From JAVBQU01 sp031548675 (lineage in GTDB: Bacteria > Bacteroidota > Bacteroidia > Bacteroidales > P3), in NCBI GenBank assembly GCA_031548675.1, contig JAVBQU010000154.1, forward strand, positions 1 through 14,054: a DNA stretch of 14,054 bases, read 5' to 3'. Both the position numbers and the translations under genes were made by a program. Of the stretch, positions 6,861 through 14,054 are shown piece by piece; position 1 is the stretch's first letter, and the number at the start of each line of letters is the position of its first letter. Below the pieces are notes generated by a model that was given only the letters and a program-made list of their open reading frames with translations, did no database searches and had not been told where the DNA came from.

Positions 6861-7672
6861 TATTGTGTCTTTTTTATATCATGTGCTAAACGAAAACCAA
6901 TAAACACCCCTCCGCTATTAGGTAATGCGAAAAAACGGCAGGTATTGCGGATATTGGTAGAATCGCTTGAGAACGAACCCCCTCTGGTAATTTTCTGATC
7001 GCCCGAAGCAGGTCCTTTGGGATTGCTTTGCGGACTTGTGGAATAATAGGTACTACCATACCAGTCTGAACACCATTCCCAAACATTACCACTCATATCA
7101 TAAATACCCAATTCATTACCGTTCTTTAAACCTACCGGATGTGTTTTATTTCCCGAATTAACTTTATGCCATGCAACATCCAGTGCATTATTGCTTCCGC
7201 AATAAGTATAGTCATGATTTTGATTTCCTCCGCGAGCGGCAAATTCCCATTCGGCTTCAGTAGGCAGGCGGTAATTCAGTCCTGTTTTTTCGTTAAGTTT
7301 TGTCAGAAAGTTTTGTACTTCAAGCCAAGTAATATTTTCTACAGGCAGGCTGTCTCCTTTGTCTAACGAAGGATTTGCATTCATGATATCTTTCCACAAT
7401 GCTTGAGTTACCTCATATTTACCAATATAAAAAGAATCGAGAACCACACTATGTGCTGGTTTTTCATCGCCAAACAGTCCGGCATTATTACCCATCGAAA
7501 ATATTCCACTAGGAACAAGTACCATATCCATTTTGCCAAAATCTATTCCGTTTTGAGTACTATCAATAGGATTAGGAATTGGTTCTTCGTTCTTATTTTC
7601 AGAATCTTTTTTGCATGAAAATACGCAAAACAATAAAGTACATAATCCTATCAAAAATATATTTTTCCGCAT
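6860..7672 (-). CDS. SUMF1/FGE-domain lipoprotein without the catalytic cysteines
   Basis: The 270 residues start with a lipoprotein signal peptide (lipobox VFSC, Cys20), a charged linker to about residue 45, then a formylglycine-generating-enzyme-type sulfatase-modifying domain. Family landmarks are in order: MVLVPSGIFSMGNN, FYIGKYEVTQ (81-90), RLPTEAEWEFAARGG (135-149), GNVWEW (195-200), RGGSF (230-234) and GFRLA (259-263). The two cysteines of active FGE would fall six and eleven residues after the Arg of RGGS; here they are S236 and I241. The protein is therefore unlikely to make formylglycine and is better seen as a surface or periplasmic lipoprotein with an FGE-like fold, like GldK/GldJ-type relatives in Bacteroidota, though much shorter. 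It is transcribed with tadA from a promoter at 7752-7722. Binding partner is unknown. Confidence 0.88.
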   Translation of the reverse strand: MRKNIFLIGLCTLLFCVFSCKKDSENKNEEPIPNPIDSTQNGIDFGKMDMVLVPSGIFSMGNNAGLFGDEKPAHSVVLDSFYIGKYEVTQALWKDIMNANPSLDKGDSLPVENITWLEVQNFLTKLNEKTGLNYRLPTEAEWEFAARGGNQNHDYTYCGSNNALDVAWHKVNSGNKTHPVGLKNGNELGIYDMSGNVWEWCSDWYGSTYYSTSPQSNPKGPASGDQKITRGGSFSSDSTNIRNTCRFFALPNSGGVFIGFRLAHDIKKTQ

Positions 7673-7721
7673 TAGAAGGTTAGATTTAATTAGTTGGATA
7701 ATATTTTACCTGTTTGTACAG

Positions 7722-7752
7722 CAAAATTAAAGTTTATAGCTCTTACCACAAA
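7722..7752 (-). promoter_or_regulatory. Promoter of the SUMF1 lipoprotein-tadA pair
   Basis: On the minus strand, TTTG (7752-7749), 19 bases, then TAATTTTG (7729-7722): a perfect match to the Bacteroidota promoter consensus in both elements and spacing. The start of transcription would lie near 7716, giving a leader of about 44 bases. Confidence 0.75.
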
Positions 7753-7837
7753 ATTTGTTTGGGATATTAAGCTATTTTTCTTGGTTTTATTCTTAAAACA
7801 TCGATACTTTTTGCATCCTGCAAACAAATAAATGCCG

Positions 7838-7845
7838 TATCTTTG
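7838..7845 (+). promoter_or_regulatory. -7 element in front of the SirB1-like gene
   Basis: TATCTTTG matches TAnnTTTG exactly. A TTTG at 7810-7813 lies 24 bases upstream, longer than the ideal 19, so the -33 element is weak. Transcription would begin near 7852, which rules out the TTG at 7843 as a start codon and leaves a leader of under 20 bases before the ATG at 7870. Confidence 0.55.
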
Positions 7846-7869
7846 CCTAACCAAGGAAATATAAAGGCA

Positions 7870-8736
7870 ATGGAAATTTCTGAAAAAATAAAGGCATTAG
7901 TCAACCTTTTGGGAGAACAAGAGCAGGAAACCTACAGGCAGATAAGAGAGGAACTGGTAAACATGGGAAGCGGGATAATCCCTGATTTGGACAATTGGGC
8001 ATTACAAACTCCCGAGCCATTGGTTAGAAGCCGGATAGAAAAAATTATCCAGCAAATACAATTCAGGCAGATTTGCAATGAAGTTACCACATGGTGCTTG
8101 CTCGATAGTCAGGATTTAATGATTCCGTGGCTCAGCATCAGCCATATGGGAGATTCCTTGTTGAATGACAGTATTTATACCTCTACGATGGACGAAATTG
8201 TTCGGGCGGTATGGCTGGAAATCAATGAACAACATACCTGCATGGAACAAATTAATATCTTGAATAAAGTTATATTTGAACTATGGGGATTTGGTTTTGC
8301 CGGTAAATATGCTACCGATGCAGAGTCGTCGTATATCGATACTTTCTTTCAAAGCAAACTCGGCAACGCATGGTCGCTGGGTATGCTGTACCTTATTGTA
8401 GCAGAGCGGCTAAATCTGCCTATTCAAGCTGTATTATTTCCCCATAATTTTGTATTAGGCTACCGCGATGTACAAAAAGAAAATGCCATGCTTTGTTACC
8501 TCAATCCATCAAATGGAATTGTATTTTCAAAAGAAGAAATAGATGAGTACTTATTAAAAATACATGTAAAACCTCGCGATATGTTTTACAAGCCATGTAG
8601 TAAAACGCAAATCATACTCCAATTGGTTGAAAATTTATTGTATGCATACGATATAAAAAAAGATGTAAAACATATAGCACAGCTGGAAACGCTTAAAAAT
8701 ATACTTATCGAAAAAGGCAGCCAGCAAAATCTCTAA
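7870..8736 (+). CDS. SirB1-like transglutaminase-fold protein
   Basis: The 288 residues have a helical N-terminal part (about 1-110) and a SirB1/transglutaminase-like region (about 120-235): ILNKVIFELWGFGF (130-143), SYIDTFFQSKLGNAWSLGML (154-173), YLIVAERLNLPIQAVLFPHN (174-193), then NFVLGY. In relatives the corresponding text is a SYL..VL..R.G.PISLSL..LE.ARRLGLP....FPGHF pattern. Here the PGHF motif reads PHNF, keeping a His one place earlier. The classic transglutaminase Cys is not apparent in this family, and activity is unknown. The start at 7870 was chosen over the TTG at 7843 because the latter sits inside the predicted -7 element; AAGG at 7853-7856 and AAAGG at 7863-7867 precede the ATG. 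It is cytoplasmic by lack of a signal peptide. The gldH-like gene follows after 31 bases. Confidence 0.83.
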   Translation: MEISEKIKALVNLLGEQEQETYRQIREELVNMGSGIIPDLDNWALQTPEPLVRSRIEKIIQQIQFRQICNEVTTWCLLDSQDLMIPWLSISHMGDSLLNDSIYTSTMDEIVRAVWLEINEQHTCMEQINILNKVIFELWGFGFAGKYATDAESSYIDTFFQSKLGNAWSLGMLYLIVAERLNLPIQAVLFPHNFVLGYRDVQKENAMLCYLNPSNGIVFSKEEIDEYLLKIHVKPRDMFYKPCSKTQIILQLVENLLYAYDIKKDVKHIAQLETLKNILIEKGSQQNL

Positions 8737-8767
8737 TTACCGAATTATTATTTAAAAAAATATACCC

Positions 8768-9262
8768 ATGAAATCACTATTAAAAATCATCAGCATTGCC
8801 TGTATAGCCTTGTTTCTTTCCTCATGCGGGAAAGGCGTTATTTTTAAAGAACGTAAAACTTTTGAAAACAACAACTGGATAAGAATGGACCATGATTTAA
8901 CATTTCAAGTCCCTGTTGAAGACATTGATGAAAATTACGATGTAAATCTTTATCTTCGGTATGCTGCCTTTTTTGCAAGCGACAAACTCAAAGTTCAGTT
9001 GATTATCATATCTCCAAGCGGAGAATCACGCAGTGTAAATAGCGCATTTTTAATCAGGGATAAGGAAGGAAGACTACAGGGCGAAGGTATGGGAGATATT
9101 TTTGATACCCAATTAGCTATAAAGAAATATATGGTTTTCAACGAAAAAGGAACCTATAAGTTTATCCTGAGAAATCTTATGGATACCTACGATAATCCCG
9201 GAGTTATGGATATTGCCTTAGAGGTAAAGCGGGCTAAGCTGGATGTAAAAATAGATAAGTAG
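8768..9262 (+). CDS. gldH: GldH-like gliding motility family lipoprotein
   Basis: The 164 residues begin with a clear lipoprotein signal peptide (lipobox LSSC, Cys20). The rest fits the GldH family of Bacteroidota: FENNNWIRMDHDLTFQVPVE near the start, YDVNLYLRYAAFFASDKLKV in the middle, LQGEGMGDIFDTQ as the family's W/L-x-G-x-G-x-GD segment, and a C-terminal GTYKFILRNLMDTY followed by NPGVMDIALEV. GldH is one of the lipoproteins needed for gliding in Flavobacterium, but the family also occurs in non-gliding Bacteroidales, so motility should not be inferred from it. It lies 31 bases after the SirB1-like gene and is probably in the same transcript. A non-coding stretch of 146 bases with no clear terminator follows. 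Assigned by pattern resemblance only. Confidence 0.75.
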   Translation: MKSLLKIISIACIALFLSSCGKGVIFKERKTFENNNWIRMDHDLTFQVPVEDIDENYDVNLYLRYAAFFASDKLKVQLIIISPSGESRSVNSAFLIRDKEGRLQGEGMGDIFDTQLAIKKYMVFNEKGTYKFILRNLMDTYDNPGVMDIALEVKRAKLDVKIDK

Positions 9263-9408
9263 AATGATGAGTTATGGCCTGAATTGTCAGGTACAAGAAG
9301 ACAAGATACAAGTTTTACTATGAATACCAGCTATATAATACAATAATACTGCACTTTAATATTCCATATCTTAATAACTCAACAGTTCAACAATTCAACA
9401 TAACGCTG

Positions 9409-10623
9409 ATGAATCACCTGCTTTTAATACTTTCATTAATATTTACTTGTGTAACTCTTCAAGCACAGGAAGCAGACCAGTATAACAAGGCTGTAACATT
9501 AATGCAGCAAAAGAAATATACGGAAGCAATTGATATGTTCAATCGTATTATCCAAGTAAAACCGGCTTATTATGAGGCGTATGCCGAAAGAGGCTATTGT
9601 TATTATATGAGCGGAAATCAAAGCGAAGCATTAAACAATTACAACTTATCTTTAGAGAAAAATCCCGCCCATTTTCAAGCCCTATACTACAGGGCATTAT
9701 ATTATTTGAATAAAAACGATTTATCCAAAGCCATGCAGGATATTGATAAATGTATTCAAAATAAAACCAAATACAGCGATGCCTACGCTTTAAAAGCTGC
9801 CATTTACGAAAAACAAAATAAATGGAACGATGCCGCAGCTCAATATACGTTGGCTATTAATATCAACAATTCGCAGGCAGATTATTATTATTTACGGGGA
9901 AAAGCTTTGTTTTCGGGCAATCGTACCGACGATGCTTATGTCGACTTTAATACAGCGATTAAATATAAATCCAATTACTCAGAAGCCTATTTTGAACGCG
10001 GTCGTTTAAACGAGATTTTCCGCAAACCCAAAGATGCCGTTAATGATTATACCAAAGCGTTGGAATATAATCCGCAATATGAACAAGCGATGATAAATAG
10101 AGCGGACGTATATGAACAAACGCACCAATATCAATCGGCTGTTAACGATTATGCCCAATTATTATCAGGAAGCCAAAAAACGAATGCCGGATTTTGGATA
10201 AAAAGGGGGCAGTGTTATGAGGAAATAGATAGCATGAAAGCTGCCATCAGCGATTACGGTAAAGCTATGGTGCTAGACCGTACTTCTACAGAACCTGTAA
10301 TGCTACGTGCAGAAGCTTATGTAAAAAATCGGAAACCTCAACAAGCACTAGCCGATTATAAGAAAGCCATTACATTGGATGATAAAAATACAAAAGCCTA
10401 TGTCGGTCTAGCAAAATTGCAGATAGACCAAAACCAGCTAAGGCTGGCTTTAGAAACTTTGGACGATGGCGTAAAGTCCGACAAAACCGGAGAAGCCTAC
10501 TATTGGCGTGGAGCTGTAAGGGATATGCAGAAAGACCGGAAAGGAGCTTGCGAAGATTTGAAAGAAGCTGCCAAGCTCGGCTACAAAGAAGCTGTCGATA
10601 AATCGAAAAGCATTTGTAAGTAA
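9409..10623 (+). CDS. Secreted tetratricopeptide repeat protein
   Basis: The 404 residues start with a signal peptide (about 1-19, cleavage before QEADQYN) and then consist almost wholly of about ten 34-residue TPR units from residue 22 to the end. Typical units are YNKAVTLMQQKKYTEAIDMF, YYEAYAERGYCYYMSGNQSE, YSEAYFERGRLNEIFRKPKD and AYYWRGAVRDMQKDRKGACE, with the usual A8, G/Y11, A20, Y24 and P32 positions. The last unit, KGACEDLKEAAKLGYKEA, is the capping form common in Bacteroidota TPR proteins. TPR arrays are scaffolds for protein contacts; the location here is the periplasm or the outer-membrane periphery. No enzymatic domain is attached. The start is the ATG that opens the signal peptide. 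Its partner is unknown; the neighbouring envelope lipoproteins are candidates only by position. Confidence 0.9.
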   Translation: MNHLLLILSLIFTCVTLQAQEADQYNKAVTLMQQKKYTEAIDMFNRIIQVKPAYYEAYAERGYCYYMSGNQSEALNNYNLSLEKNPAHFQALYYRALYYLNKNDLSKAMQDIDKCIQNKTKYSDAYALKAAIYEKQNKWNDAAAQYTLAININNSQADYYYLRGKALFSGNRTDDAYVDFNTAIKYKSNYSEAYFERGRLNEIFRKPKDAVNDYTKALEYNPQYEQAMINRADVYEQTHQYQSAVNDYAQLLSGSQKTNAGFWIKRGQCYEEIDSMKAAISDYGKAMVLDRTSTEPVMLRAEAYVKNRKPQQALADYKKAITLDDKNTKAYVGLAKLQIDQNQLRLALETLDDGVKSDKTGEAYYWRGAVRDMQKDRKGACEDLKEAAKLGYKEAVDKSKSICK

Positions 10624-10686
10624 ATGCAAAACGTTTGTAAGGTTTATATGTTATAAAGTTTGAAAGGAAAGCACAGTGTTTCTGCG

Positions 10687-10696
10687 AAGTCTTGCA
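10687..10696. repeat. Direct repeat, copy 1 (AAGTCTTGCA)
   Basis: An identical 10-base word stands at 11891-11900, so the pair brackets the WG-repeat gene. It could be a scar of insertion or recombination, or chance. Confidence 0.3.
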
Positions 10697-10759
10697 TTTT
10701 TCAAGTCTTATAAATCTTTATTTCTATCATTTATTGATATAAACTCGTCTATCTTAAAC

Positions 10760-11878
10760 ATGCTAAAAGGAAGAAAAATATATATCATTTTTTTTATCAT
10801 TTTGATCAAAAGTGTTTCTGTTTATGCTCAAACAAATATGTTAGTTCCATACAGGGTTAAATCATTATGGGGATATTCTGATTATTCCGGTAATTTAATG
10901 ATTTCACCTATGTATGATTCTGTTACATTTTTTACAAATTATTCTGTAGATGGCAGTGTGTACAAAATAGCGATTATTTATAAAAATGGTAAAAGAGGTA
11001 TTATTAATGAGCAAGGAGAAAAGCTATTTCCTGTAATGTATGATTTTATCGACATTATACCTGCATATTATACAGGTGCAGATGCAATTATTGTGAAAAA
11101 AAATGGCAAATTTGGTGTTTTAAATTATAAAGGAAAATCAATAATACCTTTAAGTTATGACACAATAACACTACAAGGATTTTCCAATTATTATTTTCTT
11201 GTAAAAAGAAAAGGAATTTGCTATAAAATAAATGAGGACTTGACTATACATAGAATCAGTGATTCTATGTATAAAAATGAAGTAGGCATAAGTGCTATGG
11301 TAGGTGTTCCTATGGAAGAAAATGAAAATAAATATAAATATATTTTTAAGAACAAAGACAATATTGTAAAAAAGAATTCTTCTTTGATTGATTCGATAGG
11401 AACTACAACTTATGGAAATAACCAAGAATATGTTAATGTGTACTGTTTAGGAAAGGTTGGAATATGCTCGCAGGAAGAACTTTTGAAAGATAAAATCCAA
11501 CAAATAATAATGCCTGTGTATGATTCTGTTTTAAAGAAATGTTATGGATATATTTCTTTAAATGATGAACCAATGCTTGCTATTGTTGCATTTTTAGTAC
11601 GTGCTCAAGGAAAAATAACTGTAGTTGATACCAAAGGAAAAGAATTAATGCCATTAAGATATTCGGATTATGTTGAAAACAGTTTTAATTCTGAATATAT
11701 TTTAATTAAGGAAAATAACAAAATAGGTTTCTATAGCTTTGAAGAAAATTTTGAGATACCACCTCAATATGATTTTATAGAATATAATTGGTTTAGTAGT
11801 GGAAGTTTGTGGAAAGTAGGAAGAGACGGGAAAGTTTGGTATGTTAACAAAGAAGGTTTTAAATATTTTCAAGATTAG
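10760..11878 (+). CDS. Secreted WG-repeat protein
   Basis: Read from the ATG at 10760, the 372 residues start with a signal peptide (about 1-24, ending VYAQ); the frame is open further upstream to 10676, but that would put 28 residues before the signal peptide. The mature part has WG-type repeats, each about 20 residues of a G-x-x-(D/N)xxGxxx(I/L)xPxYD pattern: WGYSDYSGNLMISPMYDSV (37-55), RGIINEQGEKLFPVMYDFI (79-97), FGVLNYKGKSIIPLSYDTI (118-136), a weaker one near 233-257, TVVDTKGKELMPLRYSDY (287-304) and IGFYSFEENFEIPPQYDFI (322-340). WG repeats (KWG/WG Leptospira type) are common in Bacteroidota exported proteins and have no settled function; a beta-propeller-like fold is assumed. The gene is visibly more AT-rich than its flanks (three 60-base lines counted by hand give 23-28% GC), suggesting separate origin. 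Confidence 0.85.
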   Translation: MLKGRKIYIIFFIILIKSVSVYAQTNMLVPYRVKSLWGYSDYSGNLMISPMYDSVTFFTNYSVDGSVYKIAIIYKNGKRGIINEQGEKLFPVMYDFIDIIPAYYTGADAIIVKKNGKFGVLNYKGKSIIPLSYDTITLQGFSNYYFLVKRKGICYKINEDLTIHRISDSMYKNEVGISAMVGVPMEENENKYKYIFKNKDNIVKKNSSLIDSIGTTTYGNNQEYVNVYCLGKVGICSQEELLKDKIQQIIMPVYDSVLKKCYGYISLNDEPMLAIVAFLVRAQGKITVVDTKGKELMPLRYSDYVENSFNSEYILIKENNKIGFYSFEENFEIPPQYDFIEYNWFSSGSLWKVGRDGKVWYVNKEGFKYFQD

Positions 11879-11890
11879 TAAAATCAATTT

Positions 11891-11900
11891 AAGTCTTGCA
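11891..11900. repeat. Direct repeat, copy 2 (AAGTCTTGCA)
   Basis: Second copy of the 10-base word at 10687-10696. It overlaps the point where the Fic remnant frame opens (11893). Confidence 0.3.
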
Positions 11901-12216
11901 AAAGTCGCATAATAGTAGTGGGATGATCGATTGCCGCCCATTTATTGATTTTATGCTTGATGTGATTGAAAATGCCATGTATCAATATGTAGATAGTGCT
12001 TCGGATGCTGAAAAAAATCGAAATGGTGGTTTAAGTGAAACTGAAAAAGAAATAATCTCTTTAATAAAAGAAAATGCACATGTTAGAGCTTTTGAAATGG
12101 CACAGAGATTATTAAAACCCGTTCGTACAATCGAAAATAATTTAAGGCAACTAAAAGAAAAAGGAGTAATTATCCGCATAGGCAGCAAAAAAACAGGTTA
12201 TTGGAAAATTAATTGA
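11893..12216 (+). pseudogene. C-terminal remnant of a Fic family protein gene
   Basis: The frame opens right after an in-frame TAA (11890-11892) and runs 107 codons. Its first part, GMIDCRPFIDFMLDVIENAM, resembles the segment that follows the catalytic core in many Fic proteins (typically AGxxTPFIEFML). After an acidic linker comes a winged-helix domain: LSETEKEIISLIKENAHVR, AFEMAQRLLKPVRTIENNLR, then a KEKGVIIRIGSKKTGYW end, the usual DNA-binding tail of these proteins. The Fic core with its HPFxxGNGR AMP-transfer motif is missing, and nothing like it is found in the 300 bases upstream. The fragment has no convincing start codon: the first is a TTG at 11896, and the ATG at 11923 falls inside the conserved segment. 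It is best read as the 3' end left after a deletion or insertion. An independent small winged-helix protein is a less likely alternative. Confidence 0.65.
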
Positions 12217-12246
12217 TTATGAACAAACAATCTTGAAGTCATTTTA

Positions 12247-14054
12247 ATGAACAAAAAACTTCTCATATATGGTGCTGTAGCTTTGGCAATATTGATGCTT
12301 GCCGGAGGTATCTATTGGAGTTATGCCCGATTGAAACAACAGCCTAAAGAGGTTTTTTCTGTTATTCCGCAAGATGCCTTGTTTGTTCTTGAAATCAATA
12401 ATCTGCATAATTTTTGTGCAAATGCCCAAAGCAATTCATTAACAGAAATGGCTTCCGGTTTCGGGCAGGATCATATGCTGAAAGCAATTTATGTAGTGGA
12501 TAGCATATTGTATCAAAATTCGGATTTTAGGGCTATTACTGCTCAAAATAAAATCTACCTTGCAGGAATCATTATGGATTCTTCCCTGCAATACTTGGCT
12601 TATGTTACTACGCCTAAAAATATTACCACAAACAATATCAAAAGTCTTTTTGCTAAGTTTTCTTCCCAAAAGATAGAAAAGATAACACATTATCAAGAAG
12701 ACATATATCAGGTTTTGCTTTCGGATAAGCAAAAAATATATTTCACATACAATCATAATCTTTTAACAATCAGTACAGCCGAAGTTACATCAGCCGAAAA
12801 ATATAAAACCCTGTACGACCCCGCAGTTACACTCAATCATGACAAACCATTTTTGGCTTTAACCCAGACATCCGGCAAAGAAACGCATGCCAACCTGTAT
12901 CTGCATTATCCCCGATTAGCAGCATACCGGCAGAAATCGACTTCAAACCAACATTTCGGTTTGTTTACAGATTTTAGCTATATGTCAGATTGGGCGGCAT
13001 GGGATTTGAATATGGATAATAACCAATTGGTATTAAACGGATTCAGCAACGAAGCACAATCTTTTACTAAATTTTTATCTATTTACACCGGACAAACTCC
13101 GCAGCCTTTGTCTGTTTTTTCGATTCTTCCCGCCGATGCCTCTTTGTGTATGTCGTTGAATTTTAATGACTATAAAACGTTTAATAATCGGTATAAAATA
13201 TATTTGGACAGCACACGGCAATTACCGCTATATCTGCAAACGCTGGGAAAAATTAACAGCCACTGCCAATTTAATGTTGAAAATACTTTCTCGTGGATAG
13301 GTTCGGAAATCAGTATGTTTCTGTCAGGCGGAGAATATTTTACAGCCGTAGCCTGTAACGATTCTACTGATTTTATTAATAATATTGCCAAAATAGAAAA
13401 TACGGTTGACGCGGCTGCACTGCCCGATTTGTCAGTGATAAACCGCTTGAATGTGCCGGATTATTTGTGTGCCATTTTTCAGAAACTACCCAAGCAAAAC
13501 GATTATTACTATAGTTTTATCCGGAATTATATCGTTTTTGCCCGTTCAGAAGCAGCTTTGCAACACCTGAAAGAACAGCTTAATCTCAATAAACTATATA
13601 GTCAGACATCAAAATATCAGCGTATTCAAGAGCAGATAAGCGAACAATCCAGTATCTTTTTATTGGCAGATATAAACCAAATCGTTCCACAGCAAACAAA
13701 ATCCAACACTCATACATTTTTTTATCAGGTTTGTTGTAATAATCAAACGGCTTATACTTCTTGCTGTTTGAATGCCGATACAGCTTTTATGCAAACGCCT
13801 GTTTTACCTTTGCTGGCAGAAACCGTATCCCACAGCGATACCATATCTATCAAAACAACAGAACTTGCATTATCAAATAAAATTAAGATTTTAAGTACTT
13901 TATCTGAGCCTATCCGGAATATTTACAAACCTGAGGAAGCCCAAGATATTATTTTTATAGAAACGGAATCTAACAAACTGCTGGCATTTACTCTTGAAGG
14001 TAAAAAGTTATGGGAATGCAATTTGGATGGAAATTTACTAAGTACCGTTTATGC
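12247..14054 (+). CDS. Membrane-anchored protein, DUF3352-like, 3' end outside the window
   Basis: From the ATG at 12247 the frame stays open for 602 codons to the window edge. The protein begins with a short basic head and one membrane segment (about residues 5-23, LIYGAVALAILMLAGGIYW), then a large extracytoplasmic region. It opens with VFSVIPQDALFVLEINNLHN, the type of sentence seen at the start of DUF3352-like proteins in Bacteroidota, and contains VFSILPADASLCMSLNF later, as if a second copy of the same domain. Near the edge, IFIETESNKLLAFTLEGKKL (about 569-588) and the following residues look like blades of a PQQ/WD-type beta-propeller, which probably continues beyond the window. Base composition returns to the higher level of the main chromosome (50% GC in one sampled 60-base line). 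No enzyme motif is visible. The ATG lies 31 bases after the Fic remnant stop. Function unknown. Confidence 0.85.
   Translation, partial: MNKKLLIYGAVALAILMLAGGIYWSYARLKQQPKEVFSVIPQDALFVLEINNLHNFCANAQSNSLTEMASGFGQDHMLKAIYVVDSILYQNSDFRAITAQNKIYLAGIIMDSSLQYLAYVTTPKNITTNNIKSLFAKFSSQKIEKITHYQEDIYQVLLSDKQKIYFTYNHNLLTISTAEVTSAEKYKTLYDPAVTLNHDKPFLALTQTSGKETHANLYLHYPRLAAYRQKSTSNQHFGLFTDFSYMSDWAAWDLNMDNNQLVLNGFSNEAQSFTKFLSIYTGQTPQPLSVFSILPADASLCMSLNFNDYKTFNNRYKIYLDSTRQLPLYLQTLGKINSHCQFNVENTFSWIGSEISMFLSGGEYFTAVACNDSTDFINNIAKIENTVDAAALPDLSVINRLNVPDYLCAIFQKLPKQNDYYYSFIRNYIVFARSEAALQHLKEQLNLNKLYSQTSKYQRIQEQISEQSSIFLLADINQIVPQQTKSNTHTFFYQVCCNNQTAYTSCCLNADTAFMQTPVLPLLAETVSHSDTISIKTTELALSNKIKILSTLSEPIRNIYKPEEAQDIIFIETESNKLLAFTLEGKKLWECNLDGNLLSTVY

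Noticed and set aside
9263..9408. Possible terminator or RNA between the gldH-like and TPR genes
   Set aside because: Only AT-rich sequence with short CAACAATTCAAC-like words; no stem followed by a T run.
10634..10662. Promoter for the WG-repeat gene (TTTG ... TA-AAG-TTTG)
   Set aside because: The -7 element has three instead of two bases in the gap and the spacing to the -33 element is short, so I do not count it as supported.
10676..10759. N-terminal extension of the WG-repeat protein
   Set aside because: A typical signal peptide starts at the ATG at 10760; the extension would bury it, and the upstream start is not an ATG.
11171..11425. Minus-strand frame inside the WG-repeat gene
   Set aside because: It is made of Ile, Phe and Tyr runs that mirror the AT-rich codons of the plus-strand gene, with no motif of its own.
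10676..12246. Anti-phage or toxin system built on the Fic gene
   Set aside because: Only a C-terminal tail without the catalytic motif is present, and the adjacent WG-repeat gene is not a known partner.
12439..12756. Minus-strand frame inside the long 12247 gene
   Set aside because: The plus strand is open over the whole 1.8 kb with coherent protein features; the minus frame is a shadow.

Overview
The window looks like chromosomal DNA of a member of the Bacteroidota, most likely Bacteroidales. The evidence is AT-rich coding DNA, mostly TAA stops, weak Shine-Dalgarno signals and several promoters of the Bacteroidota type (TTTG, about 19 bases, TAnnTTTG). The protein families fit too: a GldH-like lipoprotein, a SUMF1-domain lipoprotein, a Bacteroidota-type carboxyltransferase, a SirB1-like protein and a WG-repeat protein. 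No rRNA, tRNA, CRISPR array or insertion sequence was seen.

Layout. 1-1349: the 3' part of a lipoprotein gene, then a PHP-type histidinol-phosphatase, probably one transcript. 1512-1928: an OsmC peroxidase ending at a strong terminator. 2102-3947 (minus): a carboxyltransferase whose C-terminal biotinyl-like domain has lost the biotin lysine; it ends at its own hairpin, convergent with osmC. 3948-4442: a long intergenic region with a degraded 23-bp tandem repeat array and divergent promoters. 4443-6433: a small outer-membrane beta-barrel gene, then 11 bp later a phosphomannomutase/phosphoglucomutase frame interrupted by one in-frame TAA. 6414-7672 (minus): a SUMF1-domain lipoprotein gene coupled to tadA through a TAATG overlap. 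7870-10623: a SirB1-like transglutaminase-fold protein, a GldH-like lipoprotein and a secreted TPR protein. 10624-12216: an AT-rich insert with a secreted WG-repeat protein and the C-terminal remnant of a Fic family gene. 12247-end: a long membrane-anchored protein, open through the window edge, with DUF3352-like character and the start of a propeller-like tail.

Most of the window is housekeeping and cell-envelope genes: histidine synthesis, tRNA modification, sugar phosphate metabolism, peroxide defence, lipoproteins and a barrel. I do not see a convincing new multi-gene system. The points most worth a second look are the single nonsense codon in an otherwise intact mutase, the carboxyltransferase with a biotinyl-like tail lacking its lysine, the 23-bp array in front of an outer-membrane gene, and the AT-rich accessory island with the Fic remnant.
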